A DNA stretch of 64,000 nt from Pseudoxanthomonas sp. J35 (GCF_000513995.1 NZ_AZVB01000014.1:1-64000), one strand, 5' to 3'. Positions 9,712 through 18,357 are shown, counted from the first letter of the stretch. Program-made: numbers and translations. The notes: generated from the letters alone by a model not told the origin.

Positions 9712-9760
9712 GGGGCTGACCGCTCTGTCGGTCAGTCTCGCGATGTTCGCATTCAGCCCC
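9712..9760 (+). other. Two mutually exclusive hairpins between yfdX1 and yfdX2
   Basis: CTGACCG (9716-9722) pairs with CGGTCAG (9729-9735). GGGGCTGA (9712-9719) can instead pair with TCAGCCCC (9753-9760). The two stems share bases 9716-9719, so they compete. There is no U-tract. The region starts 7 bases after the yfdX1 stop and ends 44 bases before yfdX2. Confidence 0.45.
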
Positions 9761-9804
9761 AGTAGATTCGCCTATTTTCACTATTTCATACGAGGCTTAT
9801 CACC

Positions 9805-10692
9805 ATGAATGAGCAAACATCGAATCCCAATGCGACGAACAAAGAAATAAACGAACAGGCCGCGGTAAGCAGCCTTCCTGTCAGTCCAGAGGCCAAGCCT
9901 GAAGTCGTCACGGAGGTACAGCCTGAGGTTCAGAAGGAAACGGACTCGCAGGCGGCAGACAAACGTAAACAAGTCCTCGATGAGGCCGTCTCGGCCTTGG
10001 CGCTGACCAAATCAGCGCTGGCCGCACTTGACGGCAAGGACGCTGCACGCGCATTGGCAACGCTGGCCGAAGTGACGGGAAAGCTGGAGCTGATCGTTGC
10101 GCGCGAACCCACGCTCGCCCTGGCCCCCGTTGATGTGCGCACCATCGTGCACGACTTGTTCGCCAACACGGAAACCATTGAGGCGATGACCGACGAGGCG
10201 CTGGATGCCCTCAAGCATGGCGAGGTGCAACAGGCACGTCACGTGCTGGCTTTGCTGGCCAGTGAAATCGTGATCGCGGTCACCAACATCCCTCTGGCGT
10301 CCTATCCCGCAGCCGTGAAGTCAGTCGTGCCGCTGATCGATCAGGGCAAGATCGAAGAAGCCAAAGCCGCGCTGCAGGCAGCGCTCAGCACGCTGGTCGA
10401 GACGCGCAGCGTGCATCCGCTGCCCGCCCTGCGCGCCAGGCTGCTCCTGAAGCGCGCCGAGCCCCTGGTAGAAGATGGTCAGCGCAGCGAAGCATCCAAT
10501 GAGCGCCTGGAGACATTGTTGAACGAAGCCCGGCGGCAGTTGGAAATGGCAGAACTGCTGGGCTATGGAAAAAGGAAGGACTTTGAGCCCCTGTACGATG
10601 AACTCAAGAAAATCAAGGAAAAGACGGGAGGGGGAGGCGGCGGAAAAGGCTGGCTCGATGAAGTCAAGGCAAAACTGTCCAAGTTGTTCTGA
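9805..10692 (+). CDS. yfdX2: YfdX family protein 2 (no signal peptide)
   Basis: A 295-residue paralogue of yfdX1. Shared landmarks are LAPVDVRTIVHD, ASEIVIAVTNIPLASYP and a common GxGKxWxDExK ending (GGKGWLDEVKAKLSKLF). The N-terminus is polar and acidic (MNEQTSNPNATNKEINEQ) and has no signal sequence, so this copy should stay in the cytosol. The pair could serve both compartments. The SD before ATG 9805 is weak (ACGAGGC). The gene ends 8 bases before a GC-rich hairpin. Confidence 0.87.
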   Translation: MNEQTSNPNATNKEINEQAAVSSLPVSPEAKPEVVTEVQPEVQKETDSQAADKRKQVLDEAVSALALTKSALAALDGKDAARALATLAEVTGKLELIVAREPTLALAPVDVRTIVHDLFANTETIEAMTDEALDALKHGEVQQARHVLALLASEIVIAVTNIPLASYPAAVKSVVPLIDQGKIEEAKAALQAALSTLVETRSVHPLPALRARLLLKRAEPLVEDGQRSEASNERLETLLNEARRQLEMAELLGYGKRKDFEPLYDELKKIKEKTGGGGGGKGWLDEVKAKLSKLF

Positions 10693-10700
10693 AACCGCTG

Positions 10701-10726
10701 GAGAGGGGCGCATAGCGCCCCCTCTC
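10701..10726 (+). terminator. GC-rich hairpin after yfdX2 (possible weak terminator)
   Basis: GAGAGGGGCGC pairs with GCGCCCCCTCTC around a 3-4 base loop, with one bulged C. It is followed by TTGTCC rather than a U-run. It may partly terminate or stabilise the transcript ahead of hdeD, and the DNA after it becomes distinctly AT-rich. Confidence 0.4.
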
Positions 10727-10780
10727 TTGTCCCATGAGTGTTTGATTTTTCATTTCGTATATATCTTTAGGAGATATTGC

Positions 10781-11392
10781 ATGAACACAGACACCATCGC
10801 CAATTCCAATGCGGATGACCCCACCAAGGCACTGTGTTCGCTGAGCCAAAATTGGTGGCTTTTTGCGCTGCGCGGTGTCTTGGCATTGATTTTCGCAGCC
10901 CTTGCGTTCTGGATGCCACAATCGGCTCTGTTGGCCACGACCTTAGTGTTCGGCGCATTTTCCTTGGTCAATGGCGCTTTCAACTTGGTTGCAGCGGTGC
11001 GCCATATCCAGAAAAAAGAGCGCTGGGGCTGGCTGCTGTTCAGCGGCATTGTCGGCATACTTACCGGCGTCGTCGTCCTGGTTGCTCCTTGGGTCGCCAC
11101 GATGGTCATGGCTTCTTTTTTATGGGCTAGCGTGGGGTTCTGGGCGATTTTCACCGGTGTGCTGGAGATATCCGCCGCGGTTCGGCTGCGTCAAGAAATC
11201 AAGGGTGAAATCTGGCTTGCCTTCAGTGGACTGCTCTCGATTGTCCTTGGCGCTATCGTCTTGTGGATATTTTTCTTCCGTCCGGCCGAGTCATTCCTGG
11301 CCGCAGGCTGGCTGTTGGGCTTCTATGCGGCAGTCTATGGTGTCACGCTTTTGTTCTTGAGTTGGCGTCTTCGCAAAACGCGCCAGGGATAA
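10781..11392 (+). CDS. hdeD: HdeD family acid-resistance membrane protein
   Basis: A 203-residue inner-membrane protein with six predicted transmembrane helices in two groups of three. After a polar N-terminus comes WWLFALRGVLALIFAALAF, the signature start of DUF308/HdeD proteins, and RHIQKKERWGW links two helices. HdeD in E. coli contributes to high-density acid resistance; the mechanism is unknown. ATG 10781 has TTTAGGAGAT upstream, and AT-rich sequence before it (CATTTCGTATATATC) could hold an internal promoter. Confidence 0.9.
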   Translation: MNTDTIANSNADDPTKALCSLSQNWWLFALRGVLALIFAALAFWMPQSALLATTLVFGAFSLVNGAFNLVAAVRHIQKKERWGWLLFSGIVGILTGVVVLVAPWVATMVMASFLWASVGFWAIFTGVLEISAAVRLRQEIKGEIWLAFSGLLSIVLGAIVLWIFFFRPAESFLAAGWLLGFYAAVYGVTLLFLSWRLRKTRQG

Positions 11393-11471
11393 GAGCAGGT
11401 CAAACTAAATTCTATGGATATGAGCATTTTCGGTTCGCGCCTCCATAGGAATGACATCAAAGGAGTCATGC

Positions 11472-12617
11472 ATGCAGATTCAATTTAGCTTTCGAGCTAT
11501 CGACAAAGAGTTTCATGAACCATGGCAGAGAGCTTTGGGGAATGTGATCGAGCGCGACCTCAAGCCATTGCTCGACAAACACACTAAAGATTCAGTGCGA
11601 CTTCAAATCGTCCTTGATCGCGACAAGATCAAGCGGCAATTTCTGGCCAGTGGCTATATGCACCTGCCCGGCAAAAAGATTGTCAGCGTTACTGCATCAC
11701 ATGACGAGCTGACGCCCCTCGCGCGGAAGCTCGCACAGTCGTTGTTCCGTCAGGCCAAGAAGCATTTTGACCGGCTGCATGCTCAGGACCAGATCAAGCG
11801 CAAAGCACGACGCGAGCGCTTGCGCGAGCTCAAGGTGCGGATTGCCGCAAAACCCGCGTCAGCCGCCCATGAGGCCAAAGTGACCCGAATGCCTCTACTG
11901 TCGAAACTTGAGGCTGTCGCAAGGCGTGAGCTGGCTTATCTGCGTGCCGTCGGCGATTTGCCGCGTGATTATCCGACGCTGCGCGACGTGGTGGATGAAG
12001 CGATTCTCCAAGCTGAGGTGGAATGGCAATCCGTGCCGGAAGAAAAAGCGGCTTACTTCGGTCTTCTGAAGCATCTGTTCGCCGTCCTGGATAACGAAGT
12101 GGCAAACAGCCGGCAATTTGGCGAATTCGTTTCTCTGGACGCGCCGGTCGAAGCGGATGCCCAGGACGTCGCCGAGGCCATGGTGGAAGAGGAAGTCTTC
12201 GAATTTTATCAGCCCGACGACACACTCAGGCTGGCCGATATCATCGCTGACAGTCAGCATCCCGATGCCGCAACGATCGCGGAACAGGAGGAGCTAGTTG
12301 ATCGGTCGAGCGAGCTCGCTTTTGCATTCGACCTGCTGAAGGACATGCCGCGTTTGTGGCGGCGCATTTTTCTGCTTATCCGTGTGGACGGGCTGGATGC
12401 CAGCAGCGTCTCTGAAATCCTGCTGATTCCTAGTAAGGAAGATACTGTCCAAAGGTGGCTCATTCAGGCCGAAGCGTTCATCGCTGCTCATTTGGAAGAG
12501 GCCGGAGTAAGCAAAGACGGGAATGATTGGCTCCAAGGCGTTGATTGGTCGGCATTGTCTGTGACCCGAAGCGCGGCAGCCTCACTGTGGTCCAAGGAGG
12601 CGAACCATGAAGAATGA
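11472..12617 (+). CDS. tLST protein with HPF-like N-terminus and sigma-factor-like C-terminus
   Basis: A 381-residue cytosolic protein. Residues 1-125 (MQIQFSFRAIDKE... with an IQIVL-type strand, KIVSVTASH and a long basic helix) resemble the fold and layout of hibernation-promoting factor / S30EA proteins. Residues about 155-345 look like a sigma-70-type factor: ARRELAYLRAVGDLP resembles region 2, and LPRLWRRIFLLIRVDGL with EILLIPSKEDTVQRWL resembles region 4. The proline/acid-rich linker carries FYQPDDTL. Both assignments are pattern-based. ATG 11472 is preceded by AAAGGAG. It overlaps the thioredoxin gene by 11 bases. Confidence 0.6.
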   Translation: MQIQFSFRAIDKEFHEPWQRALGNVIERDLKPLLDKHTKDSVRLQIVLDRDKIKRQFLASGYMHLPGKKIVSVTASHDELTPLARKLAQSLFRQAKKHFDRLHAQDQIKRKARRERLRELKVRIAAKPASAAHEAKVTRMPLLSKLEAVARRELAYLRAVGDLPRDYPTLRDVVDEAILQAEVEWQSVPEEKAAYFGLLKHLFAVLDNEVANSRQFGEFVSLDAPVEADAQDVAEAMVEEEVFEFYQPDDTLRLADIIADSQHPDAATIAEQEELVDRSSELAFAFDLLKDMPRLWRRIFLLIRVDGLDASSVSEILLIPSKEDTVQRWLIQAEAFIAAHLEEAGVSKDGNDWLQGVDWSALSVTRSAAASLWSKEANHEE

Positions 12618-13047
12618 TCTTCACCTCGTCTGTCCGCATTGCCAGTCCATCAACCGCGTACCGACTGCGAAGCTATCGGAACATCCCAACTGCGGCCGCT
12701 GCCAGCAGCCCTTGTTCACGGGCGAACCCATCGAGTTGACCACGGCTACGTTCTTGCGCCACGTGGAGCGCAGCGACCTGCCACTGTTGGTCGATTTCTG
12801 GGCACCTTGGTGCGGGCCGTGCAAGATGATGGCCCCGCAGTTCCAGCAAGCGGCGCGCCAGCTCGAACCCAGGGTCAGGCTGGCCAAGGTCAATACCGAG
12901 GCAGAACCCCACCTGGCCGCGCAGTTCGGCATCCGCAGCATTCCGACGCTCGCCCTGTTCCAGGGTGGGCAGGAGATCGGGCGTCAGGCCGGCGCCTTGG
13001 GCGCGCAGGACATCGTGCGCTGGGCATCTGCACAGGTGGGGCGCTGA
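12607..13047 (+). CDS. Thioredoxin 2-type (TrxC-like) disulfide reductase
   Basis: A 146-residue TrxC-type thioredoxin. The N-terminal zinc finger has CPHCQ and CGRCQ (about 10-36), and the thioredoxin fold has the WCGPC active site at 68-72, RSIPTL with the cis-proline and a GxxxIGRQxG ending. It should reduce disulfides in stressed cytosolic proteins; TrxC zinc fingers respond to oxidation. It starts inside the end of the preceding gene (overlap 12607-12617), suggesting translational coupling, and ends 3 bases before the damaged kefB. Confidence 0.93.
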   Translation: MKNDLHLVCPHCQSINRVPTAKLSEHPNCGRCQQPLFTGEPIELTTATFLRHVERSDLPLLVDFWAPWCGPCKMMAPQFQQAARQLEPRVRLAKVNTEAEPHLAAQFGIRSIPTLALFQGGQEIGRQAGALGAQDIVRWASAQVGR

Positions 13048-13050
13048 CCG

Positions 13051-14081
13051 ATGCAGGACTTGCTCGGCGCCACCCTGATCCTGCTGGCGGCATGCAGCCT
13101 CGCGGCGGTGGCGACGGCGGCGTTCAGAGCGAGAGCGACTTCCGGCACCACATGGAAAACCACCTCAAGCCGTTTCGCGATGTGTTGTCGGGCGTATTCT
13201 TCGTGACTATCGGCCTGAAGCTGGACGGGGCGCAGGTGCTCTCGGCACCACTGGCAGTGCTGGCATGGCTGCTGGCGCTGGCTCCGGTCAATACCCTGGC
13301 CTTGCGGGCGACGCGCCTGTCCGCCCTCGATGCCTGGCGCACGGGCATAGCGTTGGGGCATGGCGGCGAGTTCGCCCTGCTGTTGTTGGGCATGGTCTTG
13401 CAGCAGCATCTGATTCCCGCGACCGTCGTACAACCCATGCTGGTCGCGCTGGTGCTCAGCATGGCCTTGGCACCGCTGCTGATCCGCCATCACGATGTAC
13501 TTGCCCGGTTCTTGAGCCGCACCGGCGGCGTCATTCAGCCACCCCAGGCTGAAGAAGTCGAGATCGCTGCGCAGACAGCGCGATTTCGAGACCACGTCAT
13601 CATCTGCGGCGCGGGCGAGCTTGGCCTGACCGTCAGCGAGATTCTTCGCCACGCCGGCGTGGCGCATCTGCTGCTGGAAGCGGACGAGCAGAGGGTCGAG
13701 GCCGCACGTGCCACCGGCGCCCCGGTGTTCCATGGCGATGCCAGTCGCCCCGATACCTTGCTGGCTACCGGCTTGGTGCACGCGCGCCTGGTGGTGTTGA
13801 CGTTCGCCCATGTCCAGCAAGCGCTGCGCATCGCCCTGGCGATTTCCGAGCGCCGTCCGGTGCTGACCTTGTGGGTGTCATGCAGAAGTACGACCACGGC
13901 CGATGCATTTCGCGCCAAGCCCAATGTGCGCGTTTATCAGCAATCCTTTGCCGCAGCTACTGGGCTGGCGGAACAGGTGATGTCGACGCTTGGCATGTCG
14001 CCCGAGCTGATTGAAGGACACATCAGCGCAATGCGTCGCCGTCTCGACAGCAGCCGTTTTCCAGGGAGTTCATCGTCATGA
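13051..14081 (+). pseudogene. kefB: kefB-type K+/H+ antiporter, internally deleted and frameshifted
   Basis: The first frame opens normally at ATG 13051 with MQDLLGATLILLAACSLAA, the first helix of a Kef/CPA2 antiporter. It then runs into a GC-rich GGCGGTGGCGACGGCGG stretch (about 13099-13116). From there the homology continues in a different frame with SESDFRHHMENHLKPF, three to four C-terminal membrane helices and a complete RCK/TrkA-N domain (VIICGAGELG, EADEQRVEAA). Compared with the roughly 600-residue family, about 250 codons are missing. A downstream ATG at 13092 could yield a 329-residue remnant with the RCK domain, but not a transporter. Confidence 0.85.
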
Positions 14082-14575
14082 AATCAACACGCCTTAACCC
14101 ATTTCAGGTCTTGCGTGACCAGTGGGCCATCATGAGTTTTTACGAGCGCTTCGAGCAGGTCGTCGCGCTCGTGCTGTCGGCGGTGATTGCCGTCATCATC
14201 GTGGTGTCGCTGGTCCAGCTCATCTCCATCGTCTTCACGATGCTGGTTCTCGATGCCTTCAATCCCCTGGATCACGGGGTATTCCAGAGTGTGTTCGGCA
14301 TGATCATGACGCTCTTGATCGCGATGGAGTTCAAGCATTCCATCATGCGCGTGGCGACGCGTCGGGACAGCATCATCCAGGTCAAGACCGTGATCCTCAT
14401 CGGCCTGATCGCGCTGGCGCGCAAGTTCGTGATCCTCGACCTCGAGGCGAGCCCTGGCAAGATCGCCGCGCTTGCAGGCGCCACGCTGGCGCTTGGCGCC
14501 ACTTACTGGCTGCTGCGCGAGCGCGACGACCGCGCCGCCGAGACATCTGAGCATGACCCGTCATCATCCCAGTGA
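14078..14575 (+). CDS. psiE: PsiE family membrane protein
   Basis: A 165-residue protein with four transmembrane helices, beginning after WAIMSFYERFEQ. The conserved MEFKHSIMRV and ARKFVILDL motifs of PsiE (phosphate-starvation-inducible) proteins are present. The function is not established. ATG 14078 overlaps the kefB stop (ATGA), and its last 23 bases overlap the next gene, showing tight coupling. The C-terminus is short, polar and cytoplasmic. Confidence 0.88.
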   Translation: MKSTRLNPFQVLRDQWAIMSFYERFEQVVALVLSAVIAVIIVVSLVQLISIVFTMLVLDAFNPLDHGVFQSVFGMIMTLLIAMEFKHSIMRVATRRDSIIQVKTVILIGLIALARKFVILDLEASPGKIAALAGATLALGATYWLLRERDDRAAETSEHDPSSSQ

Positions 14576-15518
14576 CCCGCGCGCGGCGTTGTTGCAACAC
14601 CGCTGGCTCAACCGCCTGCAGACCGGGCTGTTGGTCCTGACCCTGGTCGGGATCGCAGCCGCCGCAGGAAGCCTGCTGTTCGGGGAAAGCGGCCTGTGGC
14701 TCGCGCTGTTTGCCGTTGGAGGCACGCTGCTGCTGGAACCGGCAGCCGCATCTGCCTTGACCTTGCGTCTATACCGCGCCCGGGCGCTGCACCCGCACGA
14801 AGCCCCGGAAATCTGGGCCCTGTTGCACGAGCTGTCCGTCCGTGCCGGTTTGCCCGCAACGCCGGTGCCGTACTACGTGCCCAGTGCCGTCGTCAACGCC
14901 TTCGCCACCGGATCGAAGCAGGAGGCATCGATCGCCCTCACCGATGGCCTGCTGCGCCGCCTGAGCCCACGCGAGCTGGCGGGTGTGCTCGCGCACGAGA
15001 TCGCGCACATCGCCAATGAGGATCTGCGCGTCATGGGGCTGGCGGATTCCGTCAGTCGCCTTACGAGCCTACTGGCCCTTATGGGACAGATCGCGATCCT
15101 GCTGAGCCTGCCCGCGCTGCTGGTTGGCGCGGCGGACGTCTATTGGCCTGGTTTATTGTTATTGGCCGCATCGCCCCAGCTGGCCCTGCTCGCACAGCTC
15201 GGCTTGTCTCGCGTGCGTGAGTTCGACGCTGACCGCCTCGCGGTGGAACTGACCGGCGACCCGCAAGGGCTGGCGTCTGCGCTGGCGAAGATCGAGCGGG
15301 TCAGTCGCTCCTGGCGTGCCTGGCTGTGGCCGGGATGGGGCAATCCCGAGCCTTCCTGGTTGCGCACGCATCCGGCAACGCAAGATCGCATCTCACGCCT
15401 GCTGACGTTGGCGCCTGGACCAGCAACAGCCTTGCCGTTTCACGCGCCCCATTTCTTGCCGGAATCCGCTGTGACGCCGCGCCCGCCGCGCTGGCGCCCG
15501 AGCGGGCTATGGCGCTGA
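14553..15518 (+). CDS. M48 family membrane zinc metalloprotease (HtpX-like)
   Basis: A 321-residue protease. Two transmembrane helices (about 22-40, 45-65) precede the zinc motif HEIAH at 148-152. The third ligand is probably the Glu of VREFDADRLAVEL, and a second helix pair (about 175-220) precedes it. HtpX enzymes cut misfolded inner-membrane proteins and work alongside FtsH, which this locus also encodes. The ATG at 14553, 23 bases inside psiE, begins MTRHHPSDP; upstream in-frame codons are shadows of psiE. Confidence 0.88.
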   Translation: MTRHHPSDPRAALLQHRWLNRLQTGLLVLTLVGIAAAAGSLLFGESGLWLALFAVGGTLLLEPAAASALTLRLYRARALHPHEAPEIWALLHELSVRAGLPATPVPYYVPSAVVNAFATGSKQEASIALTDGLLRRLSPRELAGVLAHEIAHIANEDLRVMGLADSVSRLTSLLALMGQIAILLSLPALLVGAADVYWPGLLLLAASPQLALLAQLGLSRVREFDADRLAVELTGDPQGLASALAKIERVSRSWRAWLWPGWGNPEPSWLRTHPATQDRISRLLTLAPGPATALPFHAPHFLPESAVTPRPPRWRPSGLWR

Positions 15519-15542
15519 TTGTGTATCAACAGGAGACTTCTC

Positions 15543-16694
15543 ATGGCCTACCCTGACCCGTACCCACGCCCCGCACCGGATCGCTTCATCCGGCGCTGGC
15601 TCTTCATCACCGCCTGTATTGCCACCCTCGTGCTGCTGTGGCAGTTCCTGCCCGCCATCGAGGCATGCTCCACTCCGCGCGAGGCGGCAGAACGCACCGT
15701 GACGGTGCGCGGCGACTTGGCGGCGGACGAAAAGGCCACCATCGAACTGTTCGAAAAATCACGCGCCTCGGTGGTCTACATCACCACCGCGCAGCTGGTG
15801 CGCGACGTCTGGACGCGCAATGTCTTCTCCGTGCCCCGTGGCACGGGATCGGGCTTCATTTGGGACGACGCCGGCCATGTCGTCACCAACTTCCACGTCA
15901 TCCAGGGCGCGTCCGAAGCCACCGTCAAGCTTGCCGACGGCCGCGACTACCAGGCTGCGCTGGTGGGGGCGAGCCCAGCGCACGACATCGCCGTACTCAA
16001 GATCGGCGTCGGCTTCAAACGCCCGCCTGCCGTGCCTGTCGGCACCAGCACCGACCTCAAGGTGGGACAGAAGGTGTTTGCTATCGGCAACCCCTTTGGC
16101 CTGGACTGGACGCTCACCACCGGCATCGTCTCCGCGCTCGACCGCTCGTTACCGGGAGAAGCGGGCGGCCCGGCCATCGATCACCTGATCCAGACCGACG
16201 CCGCCATCAACCCTGGCAACTCCGGTGGGCCGCTGCTCGATTCGGCAGGAAGGCTCATCGGCATCAACACGGCGATCTATAGCCCCTCCGGCGCATCGGC
16301 CGGGATCGGTTTCGCCGTGCCGGTGGACACCGTCATGCGCGTAGTCCCGCAACTGATCAAGACTGGCAAGTACATCCGCCCGGCGCTGGGCATTGAGGTG
16401 GACGAACAGCTCAATCAGCGCCTGCTGGCGCTGACTGGAAGCAAGGGCGTGTTCGTGCTGCGTGTTACCCCTGGTTCGGCAGCGCACAAGGCCGGACTCG
16501 CGGGTGTCGAAGTCACGCCGCAAGGCATCGTGCCCGGCGACCGCATCATCGGTGTTGATGGCAAGGCGACGGACGATGTGGCCAAGCTGCTCGCGCGGCT
16601 AGACGACAGGAAGGTCGGCGATGTGGTGGTCCTGTCAGTGGAGCGGGCCGGCAAATCGCGCGAGGTGCGTGTGGAGTTGCAACCGGGGATTTGA
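15543..16694 (+). CDS. degP: DegP/HtrA-type trypsin-like serine protease, single PDZ
   Basis: A 383-residue envelope protease. One N-terminal membrane anchor (about 20-42, RRWLFITACIATLVLLWQF) keeps it in the inner membrane facing the periplasm. The catalytic triad is His118 (TNFHVIQG), Asp148 (HDIAVLKI) and Ser227 (PGNSGGPLL). A single PDZ domain covers about 285-380, as in DegS rather than the two of DegP. SD AGGAGA is seven bases before ATG 15543. It is the last intact gene of the tLST. Confidence 0.93.
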   Translation: MAYPDPYPRPAPDRFIRRWLFITACIATLVLLWQFLPAIEACSTPREAAERTVTVRGDLAADEKATIELFEKSRASVVYITTAQLVRDVWTRNVFSVPRGTGSGFIWDDAGHVVTNFHVIQGASEATVKLADGRDYQAALVGASPAHDIAVLKIGVGFKRPPAVPVGTSTDLKVGQKVFAIGNPFGLDWTLTTGIVSALDRSLPGEAGGPAIDHLIQTDAAINPGNSGGPLLDSAGRLIGINTAIYSPSGASAGIGFAVPVDTVMRVVPQLIKTGKYIRPALGIEVDEQLNQRLLALTGSKGVFVLRVTPGSAAHKAGLAGVEVTPQGIVPGDRIIGVDGKATDDVAKLLARLDDRKVGDVVVLSVERAGKSREVRVELQPGI

Positions 16695-16712
16695 TCGAGG
16701 CGACCCGGTCTA

Positions 16713-16963
16713 TCAGGCGGCGCGGAGCAGGCAAGTCGCCTCTGCCTCTCGCCGCGTGACAAGCCCCGGCAGTACCTTGCCACCGCCATACACCCAGCGC
16801 CGCAGCTCTTGGCCAGCACTATGCCAGTCCTGCTGGTTTATCCGCCGCCGCAGCGTCGACGTTTACAGTCGCTCCGCGCCGAGGTTGAAGTCGACGATGG
16901 CCGCGAGTCGCTTTTCTGGCTCGGTGGCCAGCACCGGGCAGTAGCGCAGCGTCGCGTTCAATG
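16713..16963 (-). pseudogene. Phage lysozyme (GH24 endolysin) C-terminal relic with in-frame stop
   Basis: The minus frame reads LRYCPVLATEPEKRLAAIV, then DFNLGAERL, a TAA stop (16863-16865), then [13 protein letters not shown] and [19 protein letters not shown] before the final TGA. This is the characteristic second half of lambdoid/P2-type lysozymes. The catalytic Glu region is missing. The stop replaces the usual Gln or Arg of the GAGRLQTSTLRR segment. The relic starts abruptly where the next gene is truncated, marking the scar of an earlier insertion or recombination. Confidence 0.8.
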
Positions 16964-18325
16964 CCGTCGTCGGTCGCGCACGTCGGTGGCCACCACCATA
17001 ACCGCGCGCGGGCGCACGTACACGCCCAGCGCGTCCATCAGCTGCTGCAGGCTCAGCTCGTCCGAACGCGTGCTCAGTTCCGGCTGGTACACCGGTGGCA
17101 GGTCCAGGCTGGTTCCCGCGTCGCGCATGTCCAGTTCCAGGAAGCGGCGCGGCACCAGTTCGGGATTGCGCGCGTTCTCGTGGTCCAGGCGGGCGTGTTC
17201 GGCGCGGATCGTGGAGATGTTCTGCGGGAACTGCAGGTAGGTCGGCTGCGGCCGTTCCGCGCAGGCCGGGGCGGGTGCTGCCATCGCCTCGGCGGCGGCG
17301 CGCTCGCCGGCCAGCTGGGTCTCCGTCTCCTCGCTGCCCTGGCCGAAGGCCGATTCCTCGGTCAGCACGACCACGTCGCCGGGGCAGATGCCGTGCACGG
17401 TTTCGAGGTAGGCGAACAGGTGCGCCATCTGCTGCACCTGGTCCCACTGGGCGAAGGTGCGGTAGCGCAGCGAATGCCGGCCTTCGTCGTCTTCCCAGGC
17501 GATGTGGCGGTTGCTGGCCACCGTGGCCGAGGGACTCATCAGGTCCAGGTGCAGGCCGGCCTGGCGGGCGGTCGCGGCGATCGAGGCCAGCGAACCGGAG
17601 AAGCTCGGGCCCAGCACCGCGATCCGGGTGGACGCGGCCGACCTCGGGAGCGGCCGTGGCGCCATGGAGTCGCGGCCCCCGTCGTCGCGGCCGGGCCGGT
17701 CGCCGCCGGCTTCCAGCGCCAGCGCCTGGCGCACCGCGCCACAGAAGGCCAGCGGCCGCACGCCGAAGGTCGGCGACTCGCCGACCAGGTAGAGGACGAA
17801 GTAATGCATGCGCGGGCCAAGGTGGCCCGGCGTGCGCCAGGCATCGCGGCGGAACACCAGCACGCCGGGCGTGGAGCGGTACGGACGGCCCGCCGCGTCC
17901 TCCGCCTTCGTGCCCGGGGCCGGCCACGGCATGGCATGGCCCTGCAGCACGTAGCCCCCGAACTGGAAGCTGCGCACCAAGGTGGCCACCTCGATGTCGA
18001 AGGACCGGCCCATGCGCGACTCGACCGGATCGGGCAGGGTGGCCAAGGCCGCGCGCCAGGCCGCTTCCCCCGCGGCGACGCCGGGCAGCGGATCGAACAC
18101 GTCGCGCACGGACGCTGAATCGACCAGCACGCCCGGGCCGGGGAGCGCGGGATCGACGACGGCGGTTTCCGCGAGTGCATCGTCGTCGGTGGCCGCCGAC
18201 GCAGGTGCGGCCTGGGCATGCGCGGACGCGCCCGCCACCGCGAGCACGAACGCCAGCGCGATAGCGAACGCGAGCGTCGCCGCCATGCCGGCGGGCCGGC
18301 GCCTTGCTGCCTTCCACGTTGCCAC
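16958..18325 (-). pseudogene. Exported protein of unknown function, 3' end truncated at the island edge
   Basis: About 455 residues with an N-terminal signal peptide (basic KAARRRPAG, then a hydrophobic AATLAFAIALAFVLAVAG run and SAHA cut). I do not recognise a named family. The middle part (RIAVLGPSFSGSLASI, then DVVVLTEESAFG) alternates strands and helices like a periplasmic-binding fold, which is only a guess. Homology-like sequence stops at MVVATDVRDR, where the frame enters the lysozyme relic and ends within four codons. The start is uncertain: GTG 18325 gives the full signal peptide, while ATG 18286 would drop the basic region. It follows the muramidase-protease gene by 32 bases. Confidence 0.55.
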
Positions 18326-18357
18326 CGCCTCCGAGAGGGGCCGGGCGGGGCCTCCGC

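Larger units (their letters stand above)
872..16694 (+). mobile_element. Transmissible locus of stress tolerance (tLST / LHR / TLPQC)
   Basis: Fifteen co-directional genes follow the order described for the tLST of Pseudomonas, Klebsiella, Cronobacter and E. coli: HTH protein, hsp20, clpG/clpK, cls-like, ftsH, hsp20, yfdX, yfdX, hdeD, HPF/sigma-like orf, thioredoxin, kefB, psiE, M48 protease, degP. In those hosts the locus raises survival to heat, chlorine and other protein-damaging stress. Here it is flanked by IS debris on the left and a phage-gene relic on the right. kefB is deleted internally and no integrase is left. The exact ends are inferred. Confidence 0.9.
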
